Assembly (NCBI RefSeq): GCF_010682065.1
Contig: NZ_JAAGWG010000030.1
Location: 1-61,611, forward strand
DNA: 61,611 bases
DNA from: Blastococcus saxobsidens
Lineage (GTDB): Bacteria > Actinomycetota > Actinomycetes > Mycobacteriales > Geodermatophilaceae
Direction: 5' to 3'
In this document: piece by piece, positions 50,900 through 59,732 of the stretch
Layout: the number at the start of each line of letters is the position of its first letter
Position numbering within the stretch: the first letter of the stretch is position 1
Translations under genes and position numbers: made by a program
The notes under the pieces: generated by a model
Seen by the model: the letters and a program-made list of their open reading frames with translations, nothing else
Database searches by the model: none
Told to the model about the DNA's origin: nothing

Positions 50900-52414
50900 C
50901 TAGTCGCCGCCGGGCGGGTGGAGGGCGATCCACAGCTCGGCACGCGCGCCGGGGTTCTCGAGATCGCGGCCGAGGAGGTGGGCTACCCGGTGTACGCGCT
51001 TGCGCAGCGTGTGCCGGTGCACCTTGAGCTGCGCCGCCGCGGGCTCCCACTGCCCGTGGTGGGCCAGCCACACCCGCAGGGAGCGGACGAGGTCTCCCCC
51101 TCCCGCCCCGTCCGCGGCGACCAGCGGAGCGAGCAGCGCGTCCGCGAAGGCTCGCGTCGCGGTTGACTCCAGGAGCCCGGCCAGGCCGGGGACGGCAAGA
51201 TCGGGAAAGGCGACGATCCCGCCGTCCCGGCTGCGGCTGTACTCAGCTGCCTGCCGCGCCTGCCGGAGACCGTCCGCGAGCCCCGTCCAGGCCACCGGCC
51301 GGGACAAACCGATCGCCGCACCTCGTACCCGGGCTGCGAGGATGCCGAGTCGGGCCGGCAGAGGTCCCTCAGCCGAGACGAGGATGACGAGCGCCTCGTC
51401 CAGCTCCGCGGAGAACAGCGGCTCGCGCTCGTGCGCGGCGGCGTCGGCGGCGACGTCCACCGCGGCGGAACGATGCTCCTCACTACCAAGTACGGCTATC
51501 ACGTGCAGCGGCTCTTCGGGCAGCTGCTGACCGAGTTCACCGGCCACGGCCGCCACCGTCCGCTGCTCCCCGGCCAGCAAGAGCCGTAGGAGCGCGGCGC
51601 GCAGCGCCGCTGTCGCGCTGTCCAAGGCCCGTGACTGCTCCATCCGCAGGGTCAGCAGGAGAGCGGTCGCGTTGACCACGTGCCTGTCGGCCGGCGGGAG
51701 CGGCCCGGAACGGCCGACGGCGAGGAAGCCGCGCGTGCGCGACCCAGTGCCCAACGACTGGATCAGCACCGTCTGCTCGGGGTCCCTCAGCGCGGCACTG
51801 GCAGGCGCTGGCATGCCGCGCAGCCGGTCCAGCTCGGCCTGCAGCGCCGGAGCTCGCCGGGCGGCGGCGCGAGGAGCGGCTTCCACGGGGACGCCCACCG
51901 CGTCCAGCAGCAGGGTCCAGCCGCCGATCGATCGAGCCAGCCGGCCCAGGACCGCCGCAGGAGCCCCGGGAGCCAAGGCTGCCCTGGTCAGCTCCTGCTG
52001 GGTGGCGGCCGCGCGTGCGACCGCGGAGTACTCGTCGGCAGCCAGGGCCGCCGACACGCCGCGCGAGATCGCGATGAACGGCGTTCCGTGCGGCACCTCG
52101 AGCAGCGGGAGACCGGCGTCCTCGGCCGCAGCCACGAGAGCGGGCGGGACGACGTCCTGGCCGACCCCGATCCCGAACCCCAGCGCCGCTACGCCCGCAC
52201 GGGTCAGCCGGCGCACGTACGGATCCGCCGCCTCTCCGTGGTTGAGCGCGAGCCCGGTCGTGAGCAGCAACTCGCCGCCCTCCAGAAACGGAGTGGGATC
52301 GGCCAGCTCGCTCACGTGGACCCAGGACAAGGGGCGATCTACCGGGACGCCTGCGCTGAGCAGACGCAGGTTGAGTCCGGGCCGAGCGATCAGATCGGCG
52401 ACGGTGACCGGCAC
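50900..52414 (-). CDS. PucR-family transcriptional regulator (PucR-4), probable GABA-gene regulator
   Basis: A 504-residue regulator with the full N-terminal PucR domain (TVADLIARPGLNLRLLSAG, GGELLLTTGLAL), a GGDEF-like middle and C-terminal HTH_30 (WEPAAAQLKVHRHTLRKRVHRVA). The GTG at 52414 is preferred to 52435 because GGAAGGGAA lies just upstream. Divergent from gabT; regulators of this type commonly control gabT/gabD genes in actinobacteria. GACTCG-N3-CGAGTC in the shared promoter may be its site. Confidence 0.88.
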   Translation of the reverse strand: MPVTVADLIARPGLNLRLLSAGVPVDRPLSWVHVSELADPTPFLEGGELLLTTGLALNHGEAADPYVRRLTRAGVAALGFGIGVGQDVVPPALVAAAEDAGLPLLEVPHGTPFIAISRGVSAALAADEYSAVARAAATQQELTRAALAPGAPAAVLGRLARSIGGWTLLLDAVGVPVEAAPRAAARRAPALQAELDRLRGMPAPASAALRDPEQTVLIQSLGTGSRTRGFLAVGRSGPLPPADRHVVNATALLLTLRMEQSRALDSATAALRAALLRLLLAGEQRTVAAVAGELGQQLPEEPLHVIAVLGSEEHRSAAVDVAADAAAHEREPLFSAELDEALVILVSAEGPLPARLGILAARVRGAAIGLSRPVAWTGLADGLRQARQAAEYSRSRDGGIVAFPDLAVPGLAGLLESTATRAFADALLAPLVAADGAGGGDLVRSLRVWLAHHGQWEPAAAQLKVHRHTLRKRVHRVAHLLGRDLENPGARAELWIALHPPGGD

Positions 52415-52516
52415 GGCGACTTCCCTTCCCTGCACGACGGCCGGGTGCCGCTATGGACATCCAGAAATGCCTGACGCGCCGATCCGGACAGTACCCGCAG
52501 CCGTGCGTGCCGCCGA

Positions 52517-52531
52517 GACTCGATGCGAGTC
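52517..52531. promoter_or_regulatory. Inverted repeat upstream of gabT
   Basis: GACTCG-ATG-CGAGTC, a perfect 6-bp inverted repeat 29 bases upstream of the gabT ATG, within the 145-base divergent region of PucR-4. It overlaps where the core promoter should be, so a regulator bound here would affect gabT. Confidence 0.4.
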
Positions 52532-52559
52532 CGTTCACCCGTCGAGGTCAGGAGCTGCC

Positions 52560-53909
52560 ATGACCGACCTGCTCGCACCCCAGTCCTCGCCGACCCAGGA
52601 ACGACGGCTGGTCACCGAGATCCCCGGCCCGCGATCACGGGAACTCATGACCCGGCGTTCGGCCACGGTGTCTGCCGGCGTCGGCACCACTCTCCCGGTC
52701 TTCGTCGCGCGTGCCGGCGGCGGCGTGGTGGTGGACGTCGACGGGAACTCCCTCATCGACCTCGGGGCGGGCATCGCCGTGGTCAACGTCGGCAACGCCG
52801 CCCCGCGCGTGGTCGCCGCCGTCCAGGAGCAGGTCGCGGCCTTCACCCATACGTGCTTCATGGTCACGCCGTACGAGGGCTACGTCGCCGTCTGCGAGGA
52901 GCTGGCCAGGGTCACGCCGGGCGACCACGAGAAGCGCTCCGCGCTGTTCAACTCCGGCTCCGAGGCCGTCGAGAACGCGGTCAAGATCGCGCGAGTGGCC
53001 ACCAACCGCTCCGCGGTCATCGTCTTCGACCACGCCTACCACGGCCGCACGAACCTGACGATGGCGCTGACGGCGAAGAACATGCCGTACAAGAACGGGT
53101 TCGGGCCGTTCGCCCCCGAGGTCTACCGGGTGCCGATGTCCTACCCGTTCCGCGACGCCGACGGCTTGTCCGGCGCAGAGGCGGCGACCCGCGCCATCCG
53201 CCAGATCGAGACCCAGGTCGGCGCCGCGAACGTGGCCGCAGTCCTCATCGAGCCCATCCAGGGCGAGGGCGGCTTCGTCGTGCCGGCGTCCGGCTTCCTG
53301 CCTGCGGTGGCCGAGTGGTGCAGCCAGGCGGGTGCGGTCTTCATCGCCGATGAGGTGCAGACGGGCTTCTGCCGCACCGGCGACTGGTTCGCCAGCGAGC
53401 ACGAGGGGGTCGTGCCCGATCTGATCACCCTGGCCAAGGGCATGGCCGGCGGCCTGCCGCTGGCCGCCGTCACCGGCCGGGCCGAGCTGATGGACGCCGT
53501 CCACACCGGCGGACTCGGCGGCACGTACGGCGGCAACCCGCTTGCCTGCGCCGCCGCCCTGGCCTCGATCGAGACGATGCGCGAGCTCGACCTCGCCGGT
53601 GCTGCCCGCGCCATCGGCGACACCATGCTGCCCCGGCTGCGCGCGCTGCAGGAACGGGTCCCCGCCATCGGGGACATCCGCGGCCGCGGTGCCATGATCG
53701 CCATCGAGCTGGTCAAGGCGGGCACGACCGAGCCGGACCCCGCGCTGACGGCGGCCGTGGCCAGGCACTGCCACGCCCAGGGCGTCGTCGTCCTCACCGC
53801 CGGCACCTTCGGCAACGTGCTGCGCTTCCTCCCGCCGTTGGTGATCGGTCAGGACCTGCTCTCCGAGGCGCTCGACGTGCTCGACGCCGCGTTCGCCGCG
53901 GTGTCGTGA
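52560..53909 (+). CDS. gabT: 4-aminobutyrate aminotransferase
   Basis: A 449-residue class III PLP aminotransferase that moves the amino group of GABA to 2-oxoglutarate, giving succinate semialdehyde and glutamate. Motifs: NSGSEAVENAVKIAR, VIVFDHAYHGRTNLTMALT, EPIQGEGGFVVP, FIADEVQTGFCRTG and the PLP lysine Lys293 in LAKGMAGGLPL. Actinobacterial GabT begins the same way (LVTEIPGPRSRELMTRR). The ATG at 52560 follows GGAG. Its stop overlaps the glutamate dehydrogenase start, so transamination and re-oxidation of glutamate are co-expressed. GABA would come from N-demethylation of N-methylaminobutyrate. Confidence 0.93.
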   Translation: MTDLLAPQSSPTQERRLVTEIPGPRSRELMTRRSATVSAGVGTTLPVFVARAGGGVVVDVDGNSLIDLGAGIAVVNVGNAAPRVVAAVQEQVAAFTHTCFMVTPYEGYVAVCEELARVTPGDHEKRSALFNSGSEAVENAVKIARVATNRSAVIVFDHAYHGRTNLTMALTAKNMPYKNGFGPFAPEVYRVPMSYPFRDADGLSGAEAATRAIRQIETQVGAANVAAVLIEPIQGEGGFVVPASGFLPAVAEWCSQAGAVFIADEVQTGFCRTGDWFASEHEGVVPDLITLAKGMAGGLPLAAVTGRAELMDAVHTGGLGGTYGGNPLACAAALASIETMRELDLAGAARAIGDTMLPRLRALQERVPAIGDIRGRGAMIAIELVKAGTTEPDPALTAAVARHCHAQGVVVLTAGTFGNVLRFLPPLVIGQDLLSEALDVLDAAFAAVS

Positions 53910-56900
53910 CCGACGCCCCGGTACGCGAACGGGTGCGGCTCCGCCCGGCGTCAACTGGAGCCGGCCCGATGGTCGGCGTGGTTGTCGAGTGGCCCGGCGA
54001 ACGGCCGCGGCTCGCCGATGTCGTCCCGGTCTTCTATCGACTCGGCGTCCGTGTCGCGAACGCGCGGTCGCTAGCGGACGGCGACGAGTCGGCGACCCCG
54101 CTGGACCTGCTCTTGCCCGACGGCGTGGAGCCGGCAACCGCGCTGCAGGCGCTGGACGCGGCCCTCGCCGCGGCGTGGGCAGGCGAGACCGAGCTGGACG
54201 GCCTGGCCCGGCTTACCGTGACCGAGGGCTTGCCGGTGCTCCAGGTCGGCGTGCTCCGTGCGGCATGCCGCTACCTGGCACAGACCGGCACGGGGCTGTC
54301 CCGTGGCTACATCGAGGAGACGGTGCTGGGTGCGCCGCGGTTCGCGCGGGCGCTGGTGCGGCGCTTCAGTGCGCGGCACGACCCCGACGCCATCGACGCC
54401 GCGGTCGACGCCGCGGCGGGCGAGGAACTCGACGAGTTGCTGGGCCAGACCACGAGCCTCGACCAGGACCGCATCCTGCATGGGCTGCGCGACGTGCTCG
54501 ACGCCGTCGTCCGCACCAACGCCTTCCAGGACCCCAACGGGCGGCCACCGGCCCAGCTCGCGCTCAAGATCGCCTCGCCCCGGCTTCCCTTCCTCCCCCC
54601 GCCCCGGCCCTGGGTCGAGACGTTCGTCCACTCCCCCACCGTCGAAGGGCTCCATCTCCGCGGGGGTCCGGTGGCGCGTGGCGGCATCCGCTGGTCCGAC
54701 CGCCCCGAGGACTTCCGTACCGAGGTCCTGGGCCTGCTCAAGGCGCAGCTGGTCAAGAACGCGGTCATCGTGCCGGCCGGAGCCAAGGGTGCGTTCATCG
54801 TGCGTGCCGACCTGCGTGGGTGTGACCGGGCTGCTGTGCGTCAACAGGTGGCGGCGGCCTACCGCTCATTCGTCTCCGGGTTGCTCGACATCACCGACAA
54901 CCGCGTCGAGGGCCGTGTGGTTCACCCAGCACGCACGGTCGTGCTCGACCAGGACGATCCCTACCTCGTCGTCGCTGCCGACAAGGGCACCGCGACCTTC
55001 TCCGACCTGGCCAACACGCTCGCGATCGAGCGCGGTTTCTGGCTCGGTGATGCATTCGCCTCGGGCGGATCGGCGGGCTACGACCACAAGGCCATGGGCA
55101 TCACCGCGCGCGGCGCCTGGGTCTCGGTGCGCCGCCACCTGCGCGAACTGGGCATGGACGTCGACACCGACGAGATCACAGCGGTCGGCATCGGTGACAT
55201 GTCCGGCGACGTCTTCGGCAACGGGATGCTGCTGTCGCACCAACTCCGCCTTGTCGGTGCGTTCGACCACCGGCACGTGTTCCTCGACCCGGACCCCGAT
55301 CAGGCGGCCTCCTTCGCCGAGCGCCGCCGCCTGGCCGCGCTGCCCGGCTCGTCGTGGGCCGACTACGACAGCTCGGTGCTCTCTCCAGGCGGCGGCGTGC
55401 ACCGGCGCGACGCGAAGGTGGTTCCCCTCTCCCCCGAGGTCCGCCACCGACTGGGCATCGAGGCGACCGAGCTCACGCCGGACGAGGTCGTGCGGGCGAT
55501 ACTGCGGGCGCCGGTCGACCTGCTGTGGAACGGCGGCATCGGCACCTACGTCCGAGCCGACGACGAGACGGACGCTGCTGTCGGCGACAGAGCGAACGAC
55601 CGGGTCCGGGTGACCGCGGGGACGCTGCGCTGCCGGGTGGTCGGCGAGGGCGGCAACCTCGGGTTGACCCAACGCGCGCGGATCGCCGCAGCCCGCGCCG
55701 GGGTGCGGCTGCACACAGACTTCATCGACAACTCGGCCGGCGTCGACACGTCCGATCGAGAGGTGAACCTCAAGCTCCTCCTGGCCGGACCGGTGCGGGA
55801 CGGCGAGTCGACCGGCGTCGAACGCGATCAGTTGCTGCACGACCTGACCGACGAGGTGGCTGCGGCGGTGCTCGCCGACAACGCCCACCAAGCCCGCGCC
55901 CTCACCGTCTGCGCCGACCAGGCACCCTTCCTGCTCGATCGGCACGCCGCACTCATGCGGAACCTCGAGCAGCAGGCCGGTCTCGACCGCACGCTCGAGC
56001 ACCTGCCGTCGGAAGCCGACATCGAGCGGCTACGCGCGGCAGGTGGCGGGCTGACCCGCCCGGAGGCGGCGGTGCTCCTCGCGTACTCCAAGAACCTGGT
56101 GCGGAAGGAGCTGCTGAGCAGCGACGTCCCCGAGGACCCGGCGCTCGGTGCGGTGCTGGGGCGCTACTTCCCCCAGGTGGTGCGCGAGCGCTGGCCAGAC
56201 CGGATCGCTGCCCACCCGCTGGCTCGTGAGATCACCGCCACGCAGCTGGCCAACGACCTGCTGAACCGGGTCGGGCCGGGGTTCCTGCACCGGTTGGAGG
56301 AGCGGCATGGCGTGCCCACGCCGGTCGCGGCTCGAGCGTTCGCGGTCGCCGAGCAGGTTCTCGGGCTGGATCCGGTGTGGGCCCTGCTCGACGAGGACGT
56401 CCCGCCCGCGGTCGAACGACTCGCGCTACCAGAAGTGCATCGGGTAACCGAGCGGGTGGCGGACGCGCTGCTGCGCCGCCATCCCGCACCGTCGTCGCTC
56501 ACCGCGGCCGCGCCAGGCCTGGCCCGGCTGGCCGCGCGCGTCGTCGAGGGTGACCCCGAGCGGGCCGACCAGTTGTTGGCGGCGGGCGCTCGTCCCGCGC
56601 TGGCCCAGAGCGTCGCCGTCCTGGTCCGCCGGGCGGAGGCGGTCGACCTGGGGTGGGTGGTCGAGCGAACCAGACTGCCGGTCGAGGCGGTGGTCGCCGG
56701 CCACCTCGCACTGGCCAATGCCCTCGGGCTGCCGGGTGCCCGCGCGGGCGCGGTGGAGGCGCCTGGCGACTCGTCCTGGGTCCTCACTGCCAAGACCGCA
56801 CTACGCGAGCAGTTCGACAAGCACGCCCGCGCGCTGACCGCAGCGATGCTCGCATCCGACGACGGCGTCGACGGCTTCCTCACCCGGCACGCGGCGGCAG

Positions 56901-57013
56901 TCGACCGGTTCGCCGCCGTCCGGAGCGCGGCTTCGACAGCCCGGGACGACGCCGTCGCCCTGCTGGTCGTGCTCACCAACGAGCTGTACCGACTTCGGCA
57001 GAGCGCGGCCTGA
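53906..57013 (+). CDS. Short NAD-dependent glutamate dehydrogenase (Bac_GDH family)
   Basis: A 1035-residue protein of the large bacterial GDH family. Catalytic and dinucleotide blocks are intact: RGGIRWSDRPEDFRTEVLGL (about residue 258), LVKNAVIVPAGAKGAF, ASGGSAGYDHKAMGIT, GIGDMSGDVFGNGMLLS and GEGGNLGLTQRARI. L180-type enzymes of actinobacteria are about 1600 residues, with the WSDR block near residue 780-800, so roughly 500 N-terminal residues (ACT and related regulatory modules) are absent. The GTG at 53906 overlaps gabT as GTGA. It regenerates 2-oxoglutarate and NADH from the glutamate produced by GabT. A natural short variant is more likely than truncation because the start is coupled and the frame is clean. 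Confidence 0.88.
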   Translation: MTDAPVRERVRLRPASTGAGPMVGVVVEWPGERPRLADVVPVFYRLGVRVANARSLADGDESATPLDLLLPDGVEPATALQALDAALAAAWAGETELDGLARLTVTEGLPVLQVGVLRAACRYLAQTGTGLSRGYIEETVLGAPRFARALVRRFSARHDPDAIDAAVDAAAGEELDELLGQTTSLDQDRILHGLRDVLDAVVRTNAFQDPNGRPPAQLALKIASPRLPFLPPPRPWVETFVHSPTVEGLHLRGGPVARGGIRWSDRPEDFRTEVLGLLKAQLVKNAVIVPAGAKGAFIVRADLRGCDRAAVRQQVAAAYRSFVSGLLDITDNRVEGRVVHPARTVVLDQDDPYLVVAADKGTATFSDLANTLAIERGFWLGDAFASGGSAGYDHKAMGITARGAWVSVRRHLRELGMDVDTDEITAVGIGDMSGDVFGNGMLLSHQLRLVGAFDHRHVFLDPDPDQAASFAERRRLAALPGSSWADYDSSVLSPGGGVHRRDAKVVPLSPEVRHRLGIEATELTPDEVVRAILRAPVDLLWNGGIGTYVRADDETDAAVGDRANDRVRVTAGTLRCRVVGEGGNLGLTQRARIAAARAGVRLHTDFIDNSAGVDTSDREVNLKLLLAGPVRDGESTGVERDQLLHDLTDEVAAAVLADNAHQARALTVCADQAPFLLDRHAALMRNLEQQAGLDRTLEHLPSEADIERLRAAGGGLTRPEAAVLLAYSKNLVRKELLSSDVPEDPALGAVLGRYFPQVVRERWPDRIAAHPLAREITATQLANDLLNRVGPGFLHRLEERHGVPTPVAARAFAVAEQVLGLDPVWALLDEDVPPAVERLALPEVHRVTERVADALLRRHPAPSSLTAAAPGLARLAARVVEGDPERADQLLAAGARPALAQSVAVLVRRAEAVDLGWVVERTRLPVEAVVAGHLALANALGLPGARAGAVEAPGDSSWVLTAKTALREQFDKHARALTAAMLASDDGVDGFLTRHAAAVDRFAAVRSAASTARDDAVALLVVLTNELYRLRQSAA

Positions 57014-57034
57014 TCCCGCCCTTGCCGGACCACG

Positions 57035-57068
57035 CCGAGGCCCCGGTCCGACCGGACCGGGGCCTCGG
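57035..57068. terminator. Bidirectional terminator gdh / aldehyde dehydrogenase
   Basis: A perfect 15-bp stem (57035-57049 with 57054-57068, 4-base loop) in the 64-base gap between convergent genes. Confidence 0.8.
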
Positions 57069-57077
57069 TTCGTGGGC

Positions 57078-58514
57078 TCAGACGTCGATGCCGGTGAGGA
57101 CGAGCACCCGTTCCTCGGTCAGGTCCTCCATCGCCGCGTGCACGCCCTCGCGGCCGGTCCCGGAGTCCTTGAGGCCGCCGTAGGGCATCTGGTCGGCGCG
57201 GAAGCTGGGAACATCGCCGATGACAACCCCACCGACCTCGAGCTCGCGAGCAGCGCGGAATGCCAACTGCAGGTCGCGGGTGAAGACGCCTGCCTGCAGA
57301 CCGAAGCGGCTGTCGTTGACCCGGCCGAACGCCTCGTCCACTGTGTCGACGACGTCGAGGACGACGACCGGCCCGAAGATCTCCTCGCACGCCACCTTGG
57401 CGGTCGCAGGGACGTCGGTCAGCACGGTGGGCGCGTAGGCGGCACCGGCCCTGGTGCCGCCGGTGAGCACCGTGGCGCCGGCGGCGACCGCCTCCTCGAC
57501 CCAGGTCTCCACCCGGCGGGCGGCCGCCTCGTCGATCAGCGGGCCGACATCGGTGGCGTCGTCCGCGGGATCACCGGTGCTGAGGTTCTGCACAGCCTCG
57601 ACAACCCGCTCGGTGAGGATTCCGGCGACGTCGCGGTGCGCGAAGACCCGCTGCACCGAGATGCAGGACTGACCGGCCTGGTACATCGCAAAGGTCGCGA
57701 TGCGGGACGCAGCCCAGGCGAGAGCATCATCGTCCTGGTCGGGGGCCACGACGACGGCAGCGTTCCCTCCGAGCTCCAGGGTGACGTGCTTGCGGGGCAC
57801 GGCATCACGGATCGACCAGCCCACGGGCACCGAGCCGGTGAACGAGACGACGGGCAGTCGGGGGTCGCGGACCATCTCGCCGGCGACGTCGTTAGTCACC
57901 GGGAGGACCGACCACGTCCCTGCCGGAAGATCCGTCTCGCCCAGGATCTCACCGAGCAGCAATGCCGTCAGTGGGGTCGCGGGGGCAGGCTTCAGCACGA
58001 TCGGCGCGCCGACCGCGATCGCTGGCGCCACTTTGTGGGCGACAAGGTTCAGCGGGAAGTTGAACGGTGCGATGCCCAGTACCGGGCCCCGGGGTGCACG
58101 ACGCACCAGGGCCATGCGTCCGGTTGCGGCGGGATCGGTGTCCAGCCGCTGCAGGCTGCCCGACCAGCGGCGGGCCTCCTCGGCGCCCCAGCGGAAGGTG
58201 GAGACGGCGCGGTTCACCTCCAGCCGGGCCCACTTCAGCGGCTTGCCCGACTCCGCGGTGATCAGGGCGGCGACCTCCTCGGCACGCTCGCCCAACCGCC
58301 GCGAGACGTGATCGAGAGCCGCGGCGCGCCGGTGTGCCGGCGTGGCCGCGCAGGCGGCGAGTGCATCGTGCGCGGCGGCCGTCGCTGCCTCGACGTCCTC
58401 GGGCGTAGCCAGAGTCGTGCGGCCGACCACGCGGCCGTCGTGCGGCGAGACGACCTCTAGGATTTCGGCGCCGGAGCCCGGCTCGCCGGCGATCCAGTAC
58501 GGCGTGACCGTCAT
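57078..58514 (-). CDS. Aldehyde dehydrogenase, probable succinate-semialdehyde dehydrogenase
   Basis: A 478-residue NAD(P)-dependent aldehyde dehydrogenase. Active-site elements: FNFPLNLVAHK (the Asn), VSFTGSVPVGW, Glu in LELGGNAAVVV and catalytic Cys in YQAGQSCISVQRV; EEIFGPVV and a C-terminal MPYGGLKDSGTGREG follow. By context it oxidises succinate semialdehyde from GabT to succinate, though the sequence is nearer to general or glyceraldehyde-3-phosphate-type non-phosphorylating ALDHs than to a textbook GabD, so other aldehydes are possible. The ATG at 58514 follows GAGGAGAAAAC. Confidence 0.85.
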   Translation of the reverse strand: MTVTPYWIAGEPGSGAEILEVVSPHDGRVVGRTTLATPEDVEAATAAAHDALAACAATPAHRRAAALDHVSRRLGERAEEVAALITAESGKPLKWARLEVNRAVSTFRWGAEEARRWSGSLQRLDTDPAATGRMALVRRAPRGPVLGIAPFNFPLNLVAHKVAPAIAVGAPIVLKPAPATPLTALLLGEILGETDLPAGTWSVLPVTNDVAGEMVRDPRLPVVSFTGSVPVGWSIRDAVPRKHVTLELGGNAAVVVAPDQDDDALAWAASRIATFAMYQAGQSCISVQRVFAHRDVAGILTERVVEAVQNLSTGDPADDATDVGPLIDEAAARRVETWVEEAVAAGATVLTGGTRAGAAYAPTVLTDVPATAKVACEEIFGPVVVLDVVDTVDEAFGRVNDSRFGLQAGVFTRDLQLAFRAARELEVGGVVIGDVPSFRADQMPYGGLKDSGTGREGVHAAMEDLTEERVLVLTGIDV

Positions 58515-59127
58515 GTTTTCTCCTCGGTCGAAGGCAGGGTGGCGAGTCGAGGCTCACGTATCACGCAGTCGCGTGCGAGGTGCCAGGATGTCCACCCATG
58601 CAGCCAGAGGACGCCTGACCGGCCACGGTCCGTGGATCGATGGTCCGAAGCGACGGAATCTTGCCGGTGCCCGCAGACCGGCGTGTTCTCGCCGTCCACG
58701 TCGGCGGGCGTTCCTGTCCCTGACAGCAGCGCAGCCGCGGAAAGAGCGCGGCAGTCTTTCGGGCCGCCACCTAGGGAGCCGCAACGAGCCATCTGCGACG
58801 ACCTCTATGCCCGGCCCCCGTCCAGGCCGTGTGCATCCCCTCCAGCAGAGATTGGTCTGACGCACACCCCGCCCCCTGTCGCCAGTAGGTGCTCGACGGG
58901 GCCCCGGCCCGCCCACTTGTCCGAAGCGGAGTTGCCGGGTGCGTGTTGAGCAAGCGGAAGCTGCAGCGCCACTGCGACGGCGTCCCGGTGCGCGTACACG
59001 ACGACGGCGGCATCCCCAACCTCACCGGCGCAGCTCGGCCGGGTGTGAGCGCGCGACGCCCGAGGTAAGCAGCGCCGGGGGCCGCCGGCCGGTGGCCCAG
59101 GACGACGTCATCGAAGGAGCCACGGCA
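58515..59127. other. 613-base region without recognised genes
   Basis: Open frames exist on both strands but none has a good start, family similarity or coherent composition. The sequence may contain decayed genes. The bases just upstream of 58514 should hold the aldehyde dehydrogenase promoter. Confidence 0.3.
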
Positions 59128-59346
59128 ATGGACGACATGACGCACGGGTTTGGCCCGATCGAAGGCGCCGACCATGGTTTGGCCGACGGCGAGGGCGGGC
59201 CCGCGGATGACGGCGCCATGGACGTCGGTGCCGCGGGAGGCGGGCACGGACCCGCGGACGGTGGTGCGGCAGGTGGCGGCTCGGACGGCGGTGCCGACGG
59301 CGGTGCCGACGGAGGTGCCGACGGTGGCGCCGACGGCTCGGCCTGA
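59128..59346 (+). CDS. Small Gly/Asp/Ala-rich repeat protein
   Basis: A 72-residue low-complexity hypothetical protein. ATG 59128 has AAGGAG at 8-base spacing. The C-terminus consists of GADG-type units (GGADGGADGGADGGADGSA) encoded by four imperfect copies of a 12-base repeat (59285-59334). No Cys, Trp or membrane segment; very acidic. No family recognised. The ribosome site is the main argument that it is real; the opposite strand is also open because of the repeat. Confidence 0.4.
   Translation: MDDMTHGFGPIEGADHGLADGEGGPADDGAMDVGAAGGGHGPADGGAAGGGSDGGADGGADGGADGGADGSA
59285..59334. repeat. 12-base tandem repeat (GACGGCGGTGCC), about 4 copies
   Basis: Four consecutive imperfect copies, differing at third codon positions, encode the repeated Asp-Gly-Gly-Ala units of the small protein. 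Silent differences suggest the peptide repeat rather than the DNA is kept. Confidence 0.7.
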
Positions 59347-59732
59347 CCGAACGCGTGATCCCGCGGGGCGGGGCGGAGCAGCTGCACCGCCCCGCCTCGC
59401 GGCGGTGCATCGACATGGACCAGGGGTCCGTCGTCGACTGGGCGCTCGGCCGAGTCCTTGATGTACTCGCACATCGCCACGGCAACGACAAGGAGCAGCT
59501 GACCGCCAACCGCTATCGGGTCATCCATCGCGGGCGGCTTTCGACATGACTGCGGCGCCGTCGACTGAGTGACTGACGACTTGGCAGCCGTCCGGTGGGA
59601 TGCAGGAAGTGGCTGCGCTCGGCACGGCCGCGGACCCGCCGCTTCTTAGGGGCCGGCGGTCTTGCCACGCCGTGAGCCGGCTCCTAGCTGGCGGGTCCAG
59701 GCGTCGCCGAGCGGCCGACCTTGCAGCCTCCG
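59347..59732. other. Region with an unassigned short frame
   Basis: A 64-codon plus-strand frame (59355-59549) and minus-strand frames over the same bases are open, but I recognise none and no start is well supported. The rest shows nothing identifiable. Confidence 0.25.

Noticed and set aside
51672..52559. Upstream extension of GabT
   Set aside because: It is antisense to PucR-4; the GabT family N-terminus starts at ATG 52560 with a ribosome site.
59281..59340. CRISPR-like repeat array
   Set aside because: Units are contiguous 12-mers without spacers and are in frame with a peptide repeat.
59022..59528. Minus-strand Pro/Ser-rich frame opposite the Gly/Asp repeat peptide
   Set aside because: Proline repeats are the reverse reading of the same 12-base repeat; no ribosome site was found and no domain recognised.
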